From positions 1 to 64,000 of the forward strand of contig NEWQ02000010.1 of assembly GCA_002869855.2 (NCBI GenBank): a stretch of 64,000 nucleotides of DNA, in the 5' to 3' direction. The notes beneath the pieces were generated by a model, which saw only the letters and a list, made by a program, of their open reading frames with translations, made no database searches and was not told where the DNA came from. Source of the stretch: Nitrospira sp. CG24D (GTDB taxonomy: Bacteria > Nitrospirota > Nitrospiria > Nitrospirales > Nitrospiraceae). A program made the position numbers and the translations under genes. Positions 18,517-26,953 of this stretch are shown here, one piece after another; positions within the stretch are counted from its first letter, which is position 1, and every line of letters begins with the position of its first letter.

Positions 18517-19649
18517 ACTACGTCGCACTCAAAATGCTCTTTGGCGATCGCGCCAAATACCTCATGCTGCTGAGCGGCCTCACCTTCGCGGTGATGCTGA
18601 TTGTGCAGCAAGGTTCGATCTTCTGGGGCCTTATGACGTGGACCCAATCCAGCATCAGCAATTCAAATGCGCCGATTTGGGTCACGGATCCGGGCATCGC
18701 GCAGGTCGATGAGGTGAAACCGATCGCCGATACCGCCGTAGACCGTGTGCGCAGCGTGCCCGGGGTGGAATGGGCTGTGCCGCTCTACAAAGGATTGTTA
18801 CGCGCGCGACTCTCCAACGGGGATTATCATCAAATCACGCTCACCGGACTGGAATCCTCGACACTCATCGGACGTCCAGCCGAAGTCCTGGAAGGCCGGT
18901 TCGAAGATGTGTTGCAGCCTGATGCCGTCGTGCTGGACCAATGGGCGGTCGAACGGATGGGCGGCCCGAACGTCATCAAGATCGGCACCGTGTTCGAGTT
19001 GAACGACAAGCTGGCCCGCGTCGTCGCCATCGCCAAGACTCAAAAGAGTTTCACCAACATTCCTGTCGTCTATACCACCTATGAACGCGCCATCAGTTAT
19101 GTGCCGCGTGAACGCCGGACGCTGTCCTATGTCCTTGCCAAAGCCAAAGACGGCGTTCCGGTTGCGGAAGTCACCACGCGCATCCATGAACAGACCGGCC
19201 TGGGGGCCTTCACCGCTGAAGCGTTCGGTTGGAAAACGTTCATGTGGGTACTGAAGAACACCGGCATCGGCATCAACTTCGGCACGACTATCGTGCTGGG
19301 ATTTATCGTCGGCATGGCGATTTCAGGGCAAACCTTTTACCTCTTCACGGTTGAAAACCTCCGGCAATTCGGCGCACTCAAAGCCATGGGTGCTTCGACC
19401 TTCACGCTGGCGCGGATGATTCTCTTGCAAGCCTTCACGGTGGGGCTTACCGGCTATGGAGTCGGCATCGGCCTGGCATCGGCCTTCGGATTTTTTGCGG
19501 CAGGGAGCGGTGGATTACCCTTCGTCGAAACCTGGCAGCTCTTGTTCATCGTTTTAGTGGCGCTCCTCGCTATCTGCACATTCTCTGCGTTGATCAGTAT
19601 CGTCAAACTGGCCAGACTGGAACCGGCCATCGTCTTTCGAGGGGCATGA
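18513..19649 (+). CDS. ABC transporter permease, DevC/MacB-like FtsX fold
   Basis: The 378-residue membrane protein has one N-terminal transmembrane helix (about 20-40), a large periplasmic domain (about 45-240), and a C-terminal FtsX-type bundle. The bundle has three helices, beginning at INFGTTIVLGFIVGMAI and including LARMILLQAFTVGLTGYGVG. This is the layout of permeases that drive tripartite export rather than import. It overlaps the ATPase gene downstream by 4 bp (ATGA) and the small upstream gene by 4 bp. It works with the ATPase, adaptor and outer-membrane factor encoded next to it. Confidence 0.88.
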   Translation: MNYVALKMLFGDRAKYLMLLSGLTFAVMLIVQQGSIFWGLMTWTQSSISNSNAPIWVTDPGIAQVDEVKPIADTAVDRVRSVPGVEWAVPLYKGLLRARLSNGDYHQITLTGLESSTLIGRPAEVLEGRFEDVLQPDAVVLDQWAVERMGGPNVIKIGTVFELNDKLARVVAIAKTQKSFTNIPVVYTTYERAISYVPRERRTLSYVLAKAKDGVPVAEVTTRIHEQTGLGAFTAEAFGWKTFMWVLKNTGIGINFGTTIVLGFIVGMAISGQTFYLFTVENLRQFGALKAMGASTFTLARMILLQAFTVGLTGYGVGIGLASAFGFFAAGSGGLPFVETWQLLFIVLVALLAICTFSALISIVKLARLEPAIVFRGA

Positions 19650-20380
19650 TGGACCATCCAACAGAACTACAGACACAACCAGCCGCAGTCCGCGTCCGTG
19701 GCATCGTGAAATCCTTCGGCACCGGCGATACGAAAGTGACCGTGCTCAGGGGCATCGATCTCGATATCTACCTGGGCGAGATGCTCTTGCTCGTCGGCGA
19801 ATCCGGGGGCGGGAAAACCACCCTACTGTCAGCCATTGCCGGCATTCTCGACATTGATGAAGGCAATATTGACGTGCTCGGCGTGCCGTTAAGCGATCTG
19901 CCGGCCGGCAAGCGCACGACGTTTCGGGGCCAAACCATGGGCTTCATCTATCAGCAGTTCAATCTGCTGCCTGCATTGACGGCGGCTGAGAATGTCGCCG
20001 TGCCCCTCCTGATCCAGAAGATCGGCCGCTCCGAAGCACTGCGGCGGGCACGGGCCATGCTCGACCGCGTCGGCCTGGGCGACCGGACGGAGTTCCTGCC
20101 AAAGAATCTTTCCGGCGGACAGCAGCAACGAGTGGCCATCGCCAGGGCGCTGGTCAATGAACCGCGCCTGCTCATCTGTGATGAGCCGACTGCGGCACTG
20201 GATGGGCCAAACGGACAGAAGATCATGGAGCTGTTACGCGAAGTGGGACGCGCGCCGGACCGCTGCGTGGTCATCGTCACCCACGATAGCCGCATCTTTC
20301 ACTTCGGCGACCGTATGGCCAACCTCACGGACGGACGGATTGTCGGCATTGAATCGATTACCAGAGAGGGCACGGCATGA
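19646..20380 (+). CDS. ABC transporter ATP-binding protein, DevA/LolD/MacB type
   Basis: The 244-residue nucleotide-binding subunit has Walker A GESGGGKTTL, Q-loop YQQFNLLPALTAAENVAVPL, signature LSGGQQQRVAIARAL and Walker B LLICDEPTAALD. The Q-loop and short length match the LolD/MacB/DevA subgroup that powers mechanotransmission export. It begins at the ATGA overlap with the permease gene and ends at an ATGA overlap with the adaptor gene. Confidence 0.93.
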   Translation: MMDHPTELQTQPAAVRVRGIVKSFGTGDTKVTVLRGIDLDIYLGEMLLLVGESGGGKTTLLSAIAGILDIDEGNIDVLGVPLSDLPAGKRTTFRGQTMGFIYQQFNLLPALTAAENVAVPLLIQKIGRSEALRRARAMLDRVGLGDRTEFLPKNLSGGQQQRVAIARALVNEPRLLICDEPTAALDGPNGQKIMELLREVGRAPDRCVVIVTHDSRIFHFGDRMANLTDGRIVGIESITREGTA

Positions 20381-21369
20381 TTATTCTCAAACGTTTCAGT
20401 GTCTGGGTCGCTCTGGCCGGAGTAGCCCTCGCAGCCTGGGTTTTGGTGGGCGCCAACAAGGTTGAGCCGATGCCGACGCCAATCTCAGAGCCCCCGCGCT
20501 CACCGTATGAGCAGACAGTCGCGGCATCGGGCATCATCGAAGCCGTCAACGAAAACGTCCGGATCGCACCACCGGCCGCCGGCTTGATTACCAAAATGTT
20601 CGTGGCTGTCGGCGATCAGGTGAAAGAACAGGCACCGCTCTTCCAACTCGACGACCGGGAATTGCGCGCCCAGCTGCTGATCCGCGATGCGGCGATTCCG
20701 CCACTGCAGGCCCAGATCGACGAACAGAAATACCGTATCGGCGATCTCGACACCCAGTTGCGCCGCCTGAAGTCAGTGCACGACGAGCGGGCCGTGAGTG
20801 AAGACGATCTCAAACGGACGTGGTATGCTCTTGAAGTGGCGAAACGCACGCAACAACGCCTCGACGCCAATCTGAAACAGGCGATCGCCCAGCGCGAGGA
20901 AATCACAATCCTCCTTGACCGGCTCACGGTCCGGGCTCCACGCGAAGGAACGATCTTGCAGGTCAATGTGCGGGCGGGCGAGTACGCCACCCCAGGGGCG
21001 AGCGAGCCGCTCATGTTGCTCGGCGATACCCAGCGGCTCCAAGTTCGCGCCGATGTCGATGAGGTCAATGCTCCGCTGGTCGCTCCACAGGCATCGGGAG
21101 TGGCCTCCCTCAAATCCATGGCCGGCACGAAGATCCCGCTGACGTTCGTCCGGATCGAGCCCTATGTCGTGCCCAAAAAGTCGTTGACGGGGGACAACAG
21201 CGAGCGGGTTGATACCCGCGTGCTCCAGATCATCTACCGATTCGAGCGGCCGAACTTCCCTGTATACGCAGGACAGCAGGTTGATGTGTTCATCCAGCGT
21301 CATCCAGCAAGCCAGGCAGCACCCGCGACCCGCCCTGCGGCCCCTCGCCAACAGGAACCGGCGCCATGA
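20377..21369 (+). CDS. HlyD/DevB-like periplasmic adaptor protein
   Basis: The 330-residue membrane-fusion protein has an N-terminal anchor (about 8-26), a biotinyl-lipoyl-like half motif (AAGLITKMFVAVGDQVKE), an alpha-helical hairpin with IDEQKYRIGDLDTQLRRLK, the second lipoyl half (TVRAPREGTILQVNVRAGEY) and a beta-barrel region. The C-terminal tail is Ala/Pro-rich. It would bridge the inner-membrane ABC pump and the outer-membrane factor. The gene overlaps both neighbours by 4 bp. Confidence 0.9.
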   Translation: MIILKRFSVWVALAGVALAAWVLVGANKVEPMPTPISEPPRSPYEQTVAASGIIEAVNENVRIAPPAAGLITKMFVAVGDQVKEQAPLFQLDDRELRAQLLIRDAAIPPLQAQIDEQKYRIGDLDTQLRRLKSVHDERAVSEDDLKRTWYALEVAKRTQQRLDANLKQAIAQREEITILLDRLTVRAPREGTILQVNVRAGEYATPGASEPLMLLGDTQRLQVRADVDEVNAPLVAPQASGVASLKSMAGTKIPLTFVRIEPYVVPKKSLTGDNSERVDTRVLQIIYRFERPNFPVYAGQQVDVFIQRHPASQAAPATRPAAPRQQEPAP

Positions 21370-22847
21370 CGCGACGAATGTCTGAAATCGGCCTCCTTCT
21401 CGCCACGCTGAGCCTGACGGCCTGCGTACAGGGGCGGGACTACGAACGCCCGTCGGTCGAGGTTCCGAACACCTGGTCGCAGATGACCAAAGCGGATCCA
21501 GCGCAATTTCCTCCCGATCAACAGCCCGATGCCGAATGGTGGCGCGCGTTCGGGAATGACGAACTCACCGGCCTCATCGAGCGCGCCCTGGAGCAGAATC
21601 ATGACGTGAAACGTGCCGTAACCCGCGTGATGGAAAGCCGAGCCGCCGTCATGTCTGCCTCTGCTGGGCTCTATCCCCAAGTCAATCTGCAGGGCAGTTA
21701 CAGCAGCCTGGCCGTTTCGAAAAATACGTTTGCGGGACTCGGACTCGCGCGCGGGGGACAACCTGGACCGCAAGTATTCGCCGCCCCCGGCAGCACATTC
21801 AACCTCTGGAACGGGTCCATAGATCTGCGCTGGGAACTGGATTTCTGGGGCCGCATTCGCCGCGGCGAAGAAGCGGCCGTCGCGGAGGTCGGCGCGAATG
21901 AACAGGATGCGAGGACGGTCGCCCTTTCGCTGATCAGCGATCTCGGACAGTCCTACTTTCGCATTCGCGAGCTCGATGAGCAGATGGAGATCGCCACCAG
22001 AACAGTGGCAGTACGACAGGAATCCTTGGACATTATCAAGAAGCGGGCATCCGTCGGCCTCGCCTCCGATCTGGATGTGGCCAGAACCGACGTCTTGCTG
22101 GCAGAAGCCGCCGGGTTGATCCCCGACCTGACTCGAAGCCGGGCCATCGAACTGCATCGGCTTGAAGTCCTCACCGGTTCTTCGCCCGGCACAATGGATC
22201 TCCCCCGCAAATCCCTCGGAGCCACAGTGACCCAACCGGAGATTCCCGTCGGCCTTCCCTCTCAATTGCTGGAACGGCGACCGGACATTCTCCAATCCGA
22301 ATCCACGCTGATCGCCGCCAATGCCCGCATCGGACAGGCTCGCGCCTACTTCTTCCCGACCCTGTCCATTACCGGCCAGGGCGGCCTCCAAAGCGCCGAA
22401 TTCGCCAATTGGTTTTCCGGAAACAGCTGGAACTACAGTATCGGCCCATCGATCACTCTGCCGATTTTCCTTGGTGGGACGAACGTGGCCCGGCTGGACC
22501 AGGCGGAATCGCGCTTCCAACAAATGCTCGAGAGCTACCGGCAAACGATCCTCCAAGCCTTCCGGGAGGTCGCCGATCTGCTGGTGTCACTGGACAGCAG
22601 AACCGAGCAACTGGCTCGCCAACGGGAGCAACTCACGGCCGCCCGGACCGCTGTAACCCTGGCCACAGTTCGGTATCGCAAAGGCCTGGTGAATTACCTG
22701 GATGTGCTCGATGCCCAACGAGGCGCCCTGACAGCGGAGACACAAGTGGTCCTGACTGAACGGGCACGATTGACAGATATGGTTAGCCTGTTCAAAGCGT
22801 TGGGGGGAGGGTGGAAGCAGCCGGCCTCACCGACTTCTCCGTCGTAA
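21366..22847 (+). CDS. TolC-family outer-membrane factor lipoprotein (NodT/OprM type)
   Basis: The 493-residue protein has a lipoprotein signal (LSLTACVQ), the RDYERPSVEVP start of mature NodT proteins, and two outer-membrane-efflux repeats (about 60-250 and 270-480). LPSQLLERRPDILQSE and YRKGLVNYLDVLDAQR are diagnostic of OprM/NodT. It is the last gene of the five-gene run 18097-22847 and completes a self-contained tripartite ABC efflux pump. Substrate is unknown; such pumps export drugs, siderophores or glycolipids. Confidence 0.92.
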   Translation: MTRRMSEIGLLLATLSLTACVQGRDYERPSVEVPNTWSQMTKADPAQFPPDQQPDAEWWRAFGNDELTGLIERALEQNHDVKRAVTRVMESRAAVMSASAGLYPQVNLQGSYSSLAVSKNTFAGLGLARGGQPGPQVFAAPGSTFNLWNGSIDLRWELDFWGRIRRGEEAAVAEVGANEQDARTVALSLISDLGQSYFRIRELDEQMEIATRTVAVRQESLDIIKKRASVGLASDLDVARTDVLLAEAAGLIPDLTRSRAIELHRLEVLTGSSPGTMDLPRKSLGATVTQPEIPVGLPSQLLERRPDILQSESTLIAANARIGQARAYFFPTLSITGQGGLQSAEFANWFSGNSWNYSIGPSITLPIFLGGTNVARLDQAESRFQQMLESYRQTILQAFREVADLLVSLDSRTEQLARQREQLTAARTAVTLATVRYRKGLVNYLDVLDAQRGALTAETQVVLTERARLTDMVSLFKALGGGWKQPASPTSPS

Positions 22848-22991
22848 TCCAGACCGTCTAGACCGATTCCAGGTCTCGGCGATCGACCGGTCCTCCTGAC
22901 GCCCTCTGCGACCAGCACGAAATACATATTCCCTGGCACTGATAACGACTCAAGAATAGGCTGAACCCAACCGATTAAGTAGCAGACCCAT

Positions 22992-23498
22992 ATGGACCAG
23001 ACTGCTTCCAATCAGCCATCCGCCCCACCCCCTGCGACGATCCTTATCGTGGATGACGAGCCGTCGATCGTCAAGCTGTGCCGAGCGCTGCTCCAACCTG
23101 AGGGATTCACAATCCTGGAGGCCGAGGGGAGTTCAGACGCGCTGAAGATCTGCACCAAGCATGAGGGACCGATTGATGTCTTATTGACCGACTTGGTACT
23201 ACCCCCCCCCGGATTCCAGCTCGCTTCCAGCTCTAATGAGTTTCCCCACGTCAATGGGCACGAGCTGGCCATGCGCGCCGCCACGATGCGGCTAGGGCTC
23301 AGAATCATCCTGATGTCGGGGAATCCTGACAAGGAACTCACCAGCCACGGAATCAAGCGCGGCGGACTGCCATTCCTGCAAAAGCCGTTTGAGAAATCCG
23401 CCTTGATTCAGCTGATCCGCGATGTCCTCCAGAGCCCTCCTCTGACGCTCAATTTGCATCAGGGGAAAGCCGCGAATGACGTCGATTGGTTCGGGTAA
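22992..23498 (+). CDS. Single-domain response regulator with extended loop
   Basis: The 168-residue CheY-like receiver has the acidic pair in ILIVDDEPS, phospho-acceptor Asp in VLLTDLVLP, the switch residue region IILMSGNPD, and Lys in FLQKPFEKSAL. There is no output domain. An insertion of about 18 residues (rich in Pro, Ser and Asn) sits just after the phosphorylation site, between VLP and VNGHELA, where receivers normally have a tight loop. No histidine kinase is adjacent. It probably acts as a phosphorelay shuttle or by protein interaction. Confidence 0.88.
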   Translation: MDQTASNQPSAPPPATILIVDDEPSIVKLCRALLQPEGFTILEAEGSSDALKICTKHEGPIDVLLTDLVLPPPGFQLASSSNEFPHVNGHELAMRAATMRLGLRIILMSGNPDKELTSHGIKRGGLPFLQKPFEKSALIQLIRDVLQSPPLTLNLHQGKAANDVDWFG

Positions 23499-23562
23499 TC
23501 CCTCACTCAGAAATCAACCAGACACACGAGAAATGCTGTGCGGCTGCAAACCAGGCGGATAG

Positions 23563-24237
23563 CTACGCATGCTCCGTCATGAACCAGCCTGCGATGGAGA
23601 GGCGTCGGTGCTGACCAGCCGTTTGATCGACCCGGCACACGCGGTGAAACCGCGGCACGGTGAACATGACCAGGGACCCCGGACGCGGCTCGATACAATG
23701 CGTGACGGATAATGCCGGCTTCTCTGCCGTGTGGGTCGAACGGGTGGCATACACGATCAATTCCCCTCCCCAATCCGACTGCCACTCCTCATGAAAATAA
23801 CTCACCAGCGCAATTCGCCGTGACGGTGCCCGTCGGCCTCCGACCGGCTGCCCCTGATCGGTATCGTCATGCGTCAGCAGACAATCCCCGGCCGAATAGG
23901 AGTAGTAGCTGAACCCCATGTGGCGGCCGATGATATTCGGAAAAGACTCCATGTGTTCCTGGATGCACGGCAGTTGCAGCCGGGACAGAAATCGATTCCC
24001 CTGCGCCGGTCCGATCTCCGCTTTCGCCCAATTACCTGAATCAGGAAAATCCTCTCGCACTTTGGGAAGGTCCGACAAACTCTTCCAGGCCACCTGATTC
24101 ATCGCGTCACGAAAATACTGCCGCTCATCGGCTGACCAGAAATTTTCCACGACCAGCACCGGGCTCTGGCGGAATGAAAATGACTGCAGATCCGAGAGCG
24201 AAACCGGCGACGAACGCACCCCTCCCTGACTCTCCAC
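23563..24237 (-). CDS. 2OG-Fe(II) oxygenase (prolyl-4-hydroxylase-like)
   Basis: The 224-residue double-stranded beta-helix dioxygenase has Fe ligands in LLTHDDTD and HRVCRV, and a 2-oxoglutarate-binding Arg in QHRRLSIAGWF. The start is GTG 24237, preceded by an excellent AGGAGGAAG at 6 bp; the longer open frame extending to 24522 runs antisense-like through the RRM gene and is not real. Relatives hydroxylate prolyl residues in proteins or small molecules. The gene follows the RRM gene after a strong hairpin, so it is probably transcribed separately. Confidence 0.85.
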   Translation of the reverse strand: MESQGGVRSSPVSLSDLQSFSFRQSPVLVVENFWSADERQYFRDAMNQVAWKSLSDLPKVREDFPDSGNWAKAEIGPAQGNRFLSRLQLPCIQEHMESFPNIIGRHMGFSYYSYSAGDCLLTHDDTDQGQPVGGRRAPSRRIALVSYFHEEWQSDWGGELIVYATRSTHTAEKPALSVTHCIEPRPGSLVMFTVPRFHRVCRVDQTAGQHRRLSIAGWFMTEHA

Positions 24238-24332
24238 GGTCTTCCTCCTTGAAACAACGGACCGGCCAGCCGACCACGCTTTCTTATCACCCTCATCTTT
24301 AGAATGACAAGGCCGCCGGCCGCAGAAACGCC

Positions 24333-24366
24333 GAAGGGGCTGCCACCTCACGGCGACAGCCCCTTC
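24333..24366 (-). terminator. Hairpin after the RRM gene
   Basis: A perfect 10-bp stem (GAAGGGGCTG / CAGCCCCTTC) with a 14-base loop lies 22 bp past the RRM stop. The T-run after it is short (GTTTC), so termination strength is uncertain. Confidence 0.65.
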
Positions 24367-24388
24367 ACGACTTACTGCACGGAATGTA

Positions 24389-24751
24389 TTACCAGCGGTC
24401 GCGCTTGCCGCCGCCGCCGCCACCACCGTTACCACCACGGCCACCACCGCCGCCGCCAAATCCACCGCGTCCGCCGCCACCACCGCCGCCGCCCGTGCGG
24501 GGCTCCTGTGGGCGCGCTTCATTAACGGTCAAGGTACGGCCGCCGAAATCGGCGCCGTTCAAAGCCGTAATAGCCGCTTGAGCTTCTGAATCAGAGGCCA
24601 TCTCCACGAAGCCGAAGCCCCGTGACTGGCCTGTGAACTTGTCCGTGATCACGCGCGCGGACTCGACAGCCCCGTGCGCGGCAAACAGTTCACTGAGTTG
24701 TTGTTCGGTCGCCGCATATGGCAACCCACCGACGTAGATCTTCGAACCCAT
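24389..24751 (-). CDS. Glycine-rich RRM RNA-binding protein
   Basis: The 120-residue protein is one RNA-recognition motif (residues 1-80) plus a Gly/Arg tail. RNP2 is KIYVGGLPY and RNP1 is SRGFGFVEM. The tail is almost pure glycine with RGG boxes and ends KRDRW. It resembles the cyanobacterial/Nitrospira Rbp proteins induced by cold. GGAGGAACCCACATG gives a strong start. About 220 bp of gene-free leader lies upstream, long enough for a cold-responsive 5' UTR, though no structure is obvious. Role: RNA chaperone or mRNA localisation, by family. Confidence 0.92.
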   Translation of the reverse strand: MGSKIYVGGLPYAATEQQLSELFAAHGAVESARVITDKFTGQSRGFGFVEMASDSEAQAAITALNGADFGGRTLTVNEARPQEPRTGGGGGGGGRGGFGGGGGGRGGNGGGGGGGKRDRW

Positions 24752-24971
24752 GTGGGTTCCTCCTTTGAAAATGATGATATTGTCTTGGACTCGAGTGACG
24801 GAGGAAGGAGCGGGCCGAAGACGCGATCAATGCGGCGACTCAGGTCTGACTTCCGACGAAATTCCCGGGCAAGGCAACATCGTTGCGGGCCTGCTTTATT
24901 TTGACGATTCATCGCGAGGCCCTGGCGATGAGGTGATCGTAGCCTACCATAGGGGTCCGTTGAATTCAATG

Positions 24972-25763
24972 TCACTCCCCGACCCGAACCAGCAGACCCT
25001 GGTTCCGACAGTAGGCAAACGTCCGGTGAAACCAGGCGATCATGGCCGTCAAAAGCAGGATGTTCAGCCCGACCGCCCAGCCAAGATGCTCAACCGGCTG
25101 GCCGGACTGGCTGAGCACGCCGCGCATCCCTTCAAAGACATGCGCGGCCGGATTGGCCCAGGCCACCGGCTTCAGCCAGACCGGGAGGACATCCATCGGA
25201 TAGAACACGCAGGAGATCGGCTGAAAGAGAAATACCATGCTCCAGGCAAGCACCTCGGCCTCCTGCCCGAACCGCATGATCAGTGAGGTGGTAAAGACAC
25301 CGATGACCCACCCGGTCACCACCAAGTTCAGCACGAAGGGGAGCAGCCAGAGTCCGATAATCAGAATACTGTAGTCATAAAACAGCCAGGCGCAGACCCC
25401 CATCACCAGCGACACGCAGACAACCTTGAAGATGCTCATGATCATCGTCGCAGCAAGAAACTCGCTCGGCTTCAGCGGGCTCGCAAACAGATTCATCAGG
25501 TTGCGGGACCAGAGTTCTTCGAGGAATGAAATAGTGATCCCCTGCTGAGACCGGAACAGGACGTCCCAGAGAATCAGCGCCCCGAGGAAAAACGTCACGA
25601 AACCGGGGACCTGCGTCTGGTACCGCGCGAGATAGAGGGTAATGAAACCCCAGATGACCAGATCGAGAAAAGGCCAGTAGAAGATCTCCATAATCCGGGG
25701 CAAGCTCCGGCGATAGAGATAGAGGTGACGGAATACGATGGCAGTAATCCGATGGAGTTTCAT
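24972..25763 (-). CDS. ABC-2 type transporter permease
   Basis: The 263-residue integral membrane protein has about six transmembrane helices. It has the ABC-2 hallmarks FRHLYLYRRSLPRIMEIFYWP at the start and QPISCVFYPMDVLPVWLKPV before the last helices (NodJ/DrrB-like). It pairs with the ATPase gene at 26208-26936, from which it is separated by a small membrane-protein gene. It lies at the end of the minus-strand cytochrome/Mo-cofactor block. Substrate is unknown; haem, lipid or metal-cofactor export is conceivable given the neighbours. Confidence 0.88.
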   Translation of the reverse strand: MKLHRITAIVFRHLYLYRRSLPRIMEIFYWPFLDLVIWGFITLYLARYQTQVPGFVTFFLGALILWDVLFRSQQGITISFLEELWSRNLMNLFASPLKPSEFLAATMIMSIFKVVCVSLVMGVCAWLFYDYSILIIGLWLLPFVLNLVVTGWVIGVFTTSLIMRFGQEAEVLAWSMVFLFQPISCVFYPMDVLPVWLKPVAWANPAAHVFEGMRGVLSQSGQPVEHLGWAVGLNILLLTAMIAWFHRTFAYCRNQGLLVRVGE

Positions 25764-25769
25764 TGGGCT

Positions 25770-26168
25770 TTAGTGATGATGCTCCTCACCGCATCCTCCA
25801 CACTCATGGTGCCGCCCCAACATGGTATCCATCATCGTCCGGGCTCCACCCACGAGCCGCTCGCCAACACGCGTGCCGTCCGGTAATTTTCTCAGGCCTA
25901 ATCCAAGCAGCGTCACCGGGACTCCCACCACCCCCAGCAGAAAAGGCCAGGTGCCCACGCGCGCGCTATCCATCATCCACACCATCGCCACCACCATCAG
26001 AAGGGGGACCAATCCCGCGGTGAGGCTGGCCCGCACGACTTGCCACTTGCTGGTGCCACGGAGCACTCCCGCGAGAGCAAACACCGACCAAAAGAGTCCC
26101 CAGCAGGCGCTCACTCCAAATCCGCCCAGTACCAGCCCTAGCGCAAACGAGATGGCTGTCTCGATCAT
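25770..26168 (-). CDS. Small membrane protein with Cys/His-rich tail
   Basis: The 132-residue protein has about four transmembrane segments and a cytosolic or periplasmic C-terminus ending RHHECGGCGEEHHH, an evident metal-binding cluster of five His and two Cys. It sits 6 bp before the ABC permease and 39 bp after the ATPase gene, inside the same transcription unit. The family is not recognised. Position and tail suggest an accessory subunit of the transporter that senses or hands over a metal ion; this is inference. Confidence 0.75.
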   Translation of the reverse strand: MIETAISFALGLVLGGFGVSACWGLFWSVFALAGVLRGTSKWQVVRASLTAGLVPLLMVVAMVWMMDSARVGTWPFLLGVVGVPVTLLGLGLRKLPDGTRVGERLVGGARTMMDTMLGRHHECGGCGEEHHH

Positions 26169-26207
26169 GATAGACGCACTCCATTCCTTCCCCGCCTTGC
26201 GGGGCCG

Positions 26208-26936
26208 CTATGATTCTCTGGCCAACTTCAAGAACACATCTTCCAGATCCGTCTGCCCAAAGCGGGAGACAATTTGAGCAGCCGTGCCCTCTGCCACAAG
26301 ATTTCCCTTTTGGAGAAAGATAATGCGGTCGGACATTTCTTCCATCTCCCGCATATTATGGGAGGTATAGAGGACGCTCAACCCGGAGGCACGCTGCTCA
26401 TCCTTCAGCAAGGCCCGGATCTTATGCGCGATATCAGGATCCAGGCTGGCCGTCGGTTCGTCCAGGAACAGAATCTTCGGTTCAGTCAAAAAGGCTTTCG
26501 CCAGAGTCAATCGTGTCATCTGTCCCGACGAAAGTTTGCGCGTGACCTTCTGCCGAAACTCCCCCATCTCTAGCTTCTTCACGATGTCATCGATTTTTCG
26601 CTGCACGTCGGGCAGGCCATACAACCGGGCCACAACCCACAGATTTTCTTCGACCGTCAGCGATTGCGGCATCGACATATAGGTAGATGAAAAATTAACC
26701 TGCTGCAGAATGGCTTCCCGATGGGTCTCCAGATCCATCCCGAACATCGAGATCGTCCCGGAGGTGGGCGTAATGAGACCCAGCAGCATGTGCATCGTCG
26801 TCGTCTTGCCCGCGCCGTTCGGCCCCAAGACACCGAGGATCTCTCCGGGCTGCAGGGCAAACGAAATTCCGTTGACGGCCGTAAAGTCGCCGAACGTTTT
26901 GGTCAGATTACGGACTTCAAGAACGGGTGACGCCAT
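26208..26936 (-). CDS. ABC transporter ATP-binding protein, ABC-2/DrrA type
   Basis: The roughly 242-residue nucleotide-binding protein has Walker A GPNGAGKTTT, signature LSSGQMTRLTLAKAF (Ser for the usual Gly) and Walker B ILFLDEPTASLDP. I prefer ATG 26936 (MASPVLEVRN), the usual family start. A TTG at 26957 overlaps the stop of the cytochrome gene by 4 bp (TTGA) and would add seven residues, so coupled initiation there is possible. It energises the ABC-2 permease at 24972-25763. Confidence 0.9.
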   Translation of the reverse strand: MASPVLEVRNLTKTFGDFTAVNGISFALQPGEILGVLGPNGAGKTTTMHMLLGLITPTSGTISMFGMDLETHREAILQQVNFSSTYMSMPQSLTVEENLWVVARLYGLPDVQRKIDDIVKKLEMGEFRQKVTRKLSSGQMTRLTLAKAFLTEPKILFLDEPTASLDPDIAHKIRALLKDEQRASGLSVLYTSHNMREMEEMSDRIIFLQKGNLVAEGTAAQIVSRFGQTDLEDVFLKLARES

Positions 26937-26953
26937 CGAAAGAGTCCCGGGTA

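Noticed and set aside
21300..22556. A 418-codon minus-strand frame
   Set aside because: Lies inside the outer-membrane factor gene on the opposite strand; the composition of the translation is non-protein-like (Gly/Arg/Gln without domains).
24400..24500. Short tandem repeat (CCG/CCA runs) as a microsatellite or CRISPR-like array
   Set aside because: It is simply the codons of the glycine-rich tail of the RRM protein; no CRISPR array with spacers was seen anywhere in the window.
24238..24522. N-terminal extension of the 2OG oxygenase with Ala/Val repeats
   Set aside because: It is the RRM gene's glycine tract read in another frame; the ribosome site before GTG 24237 defines the true start.
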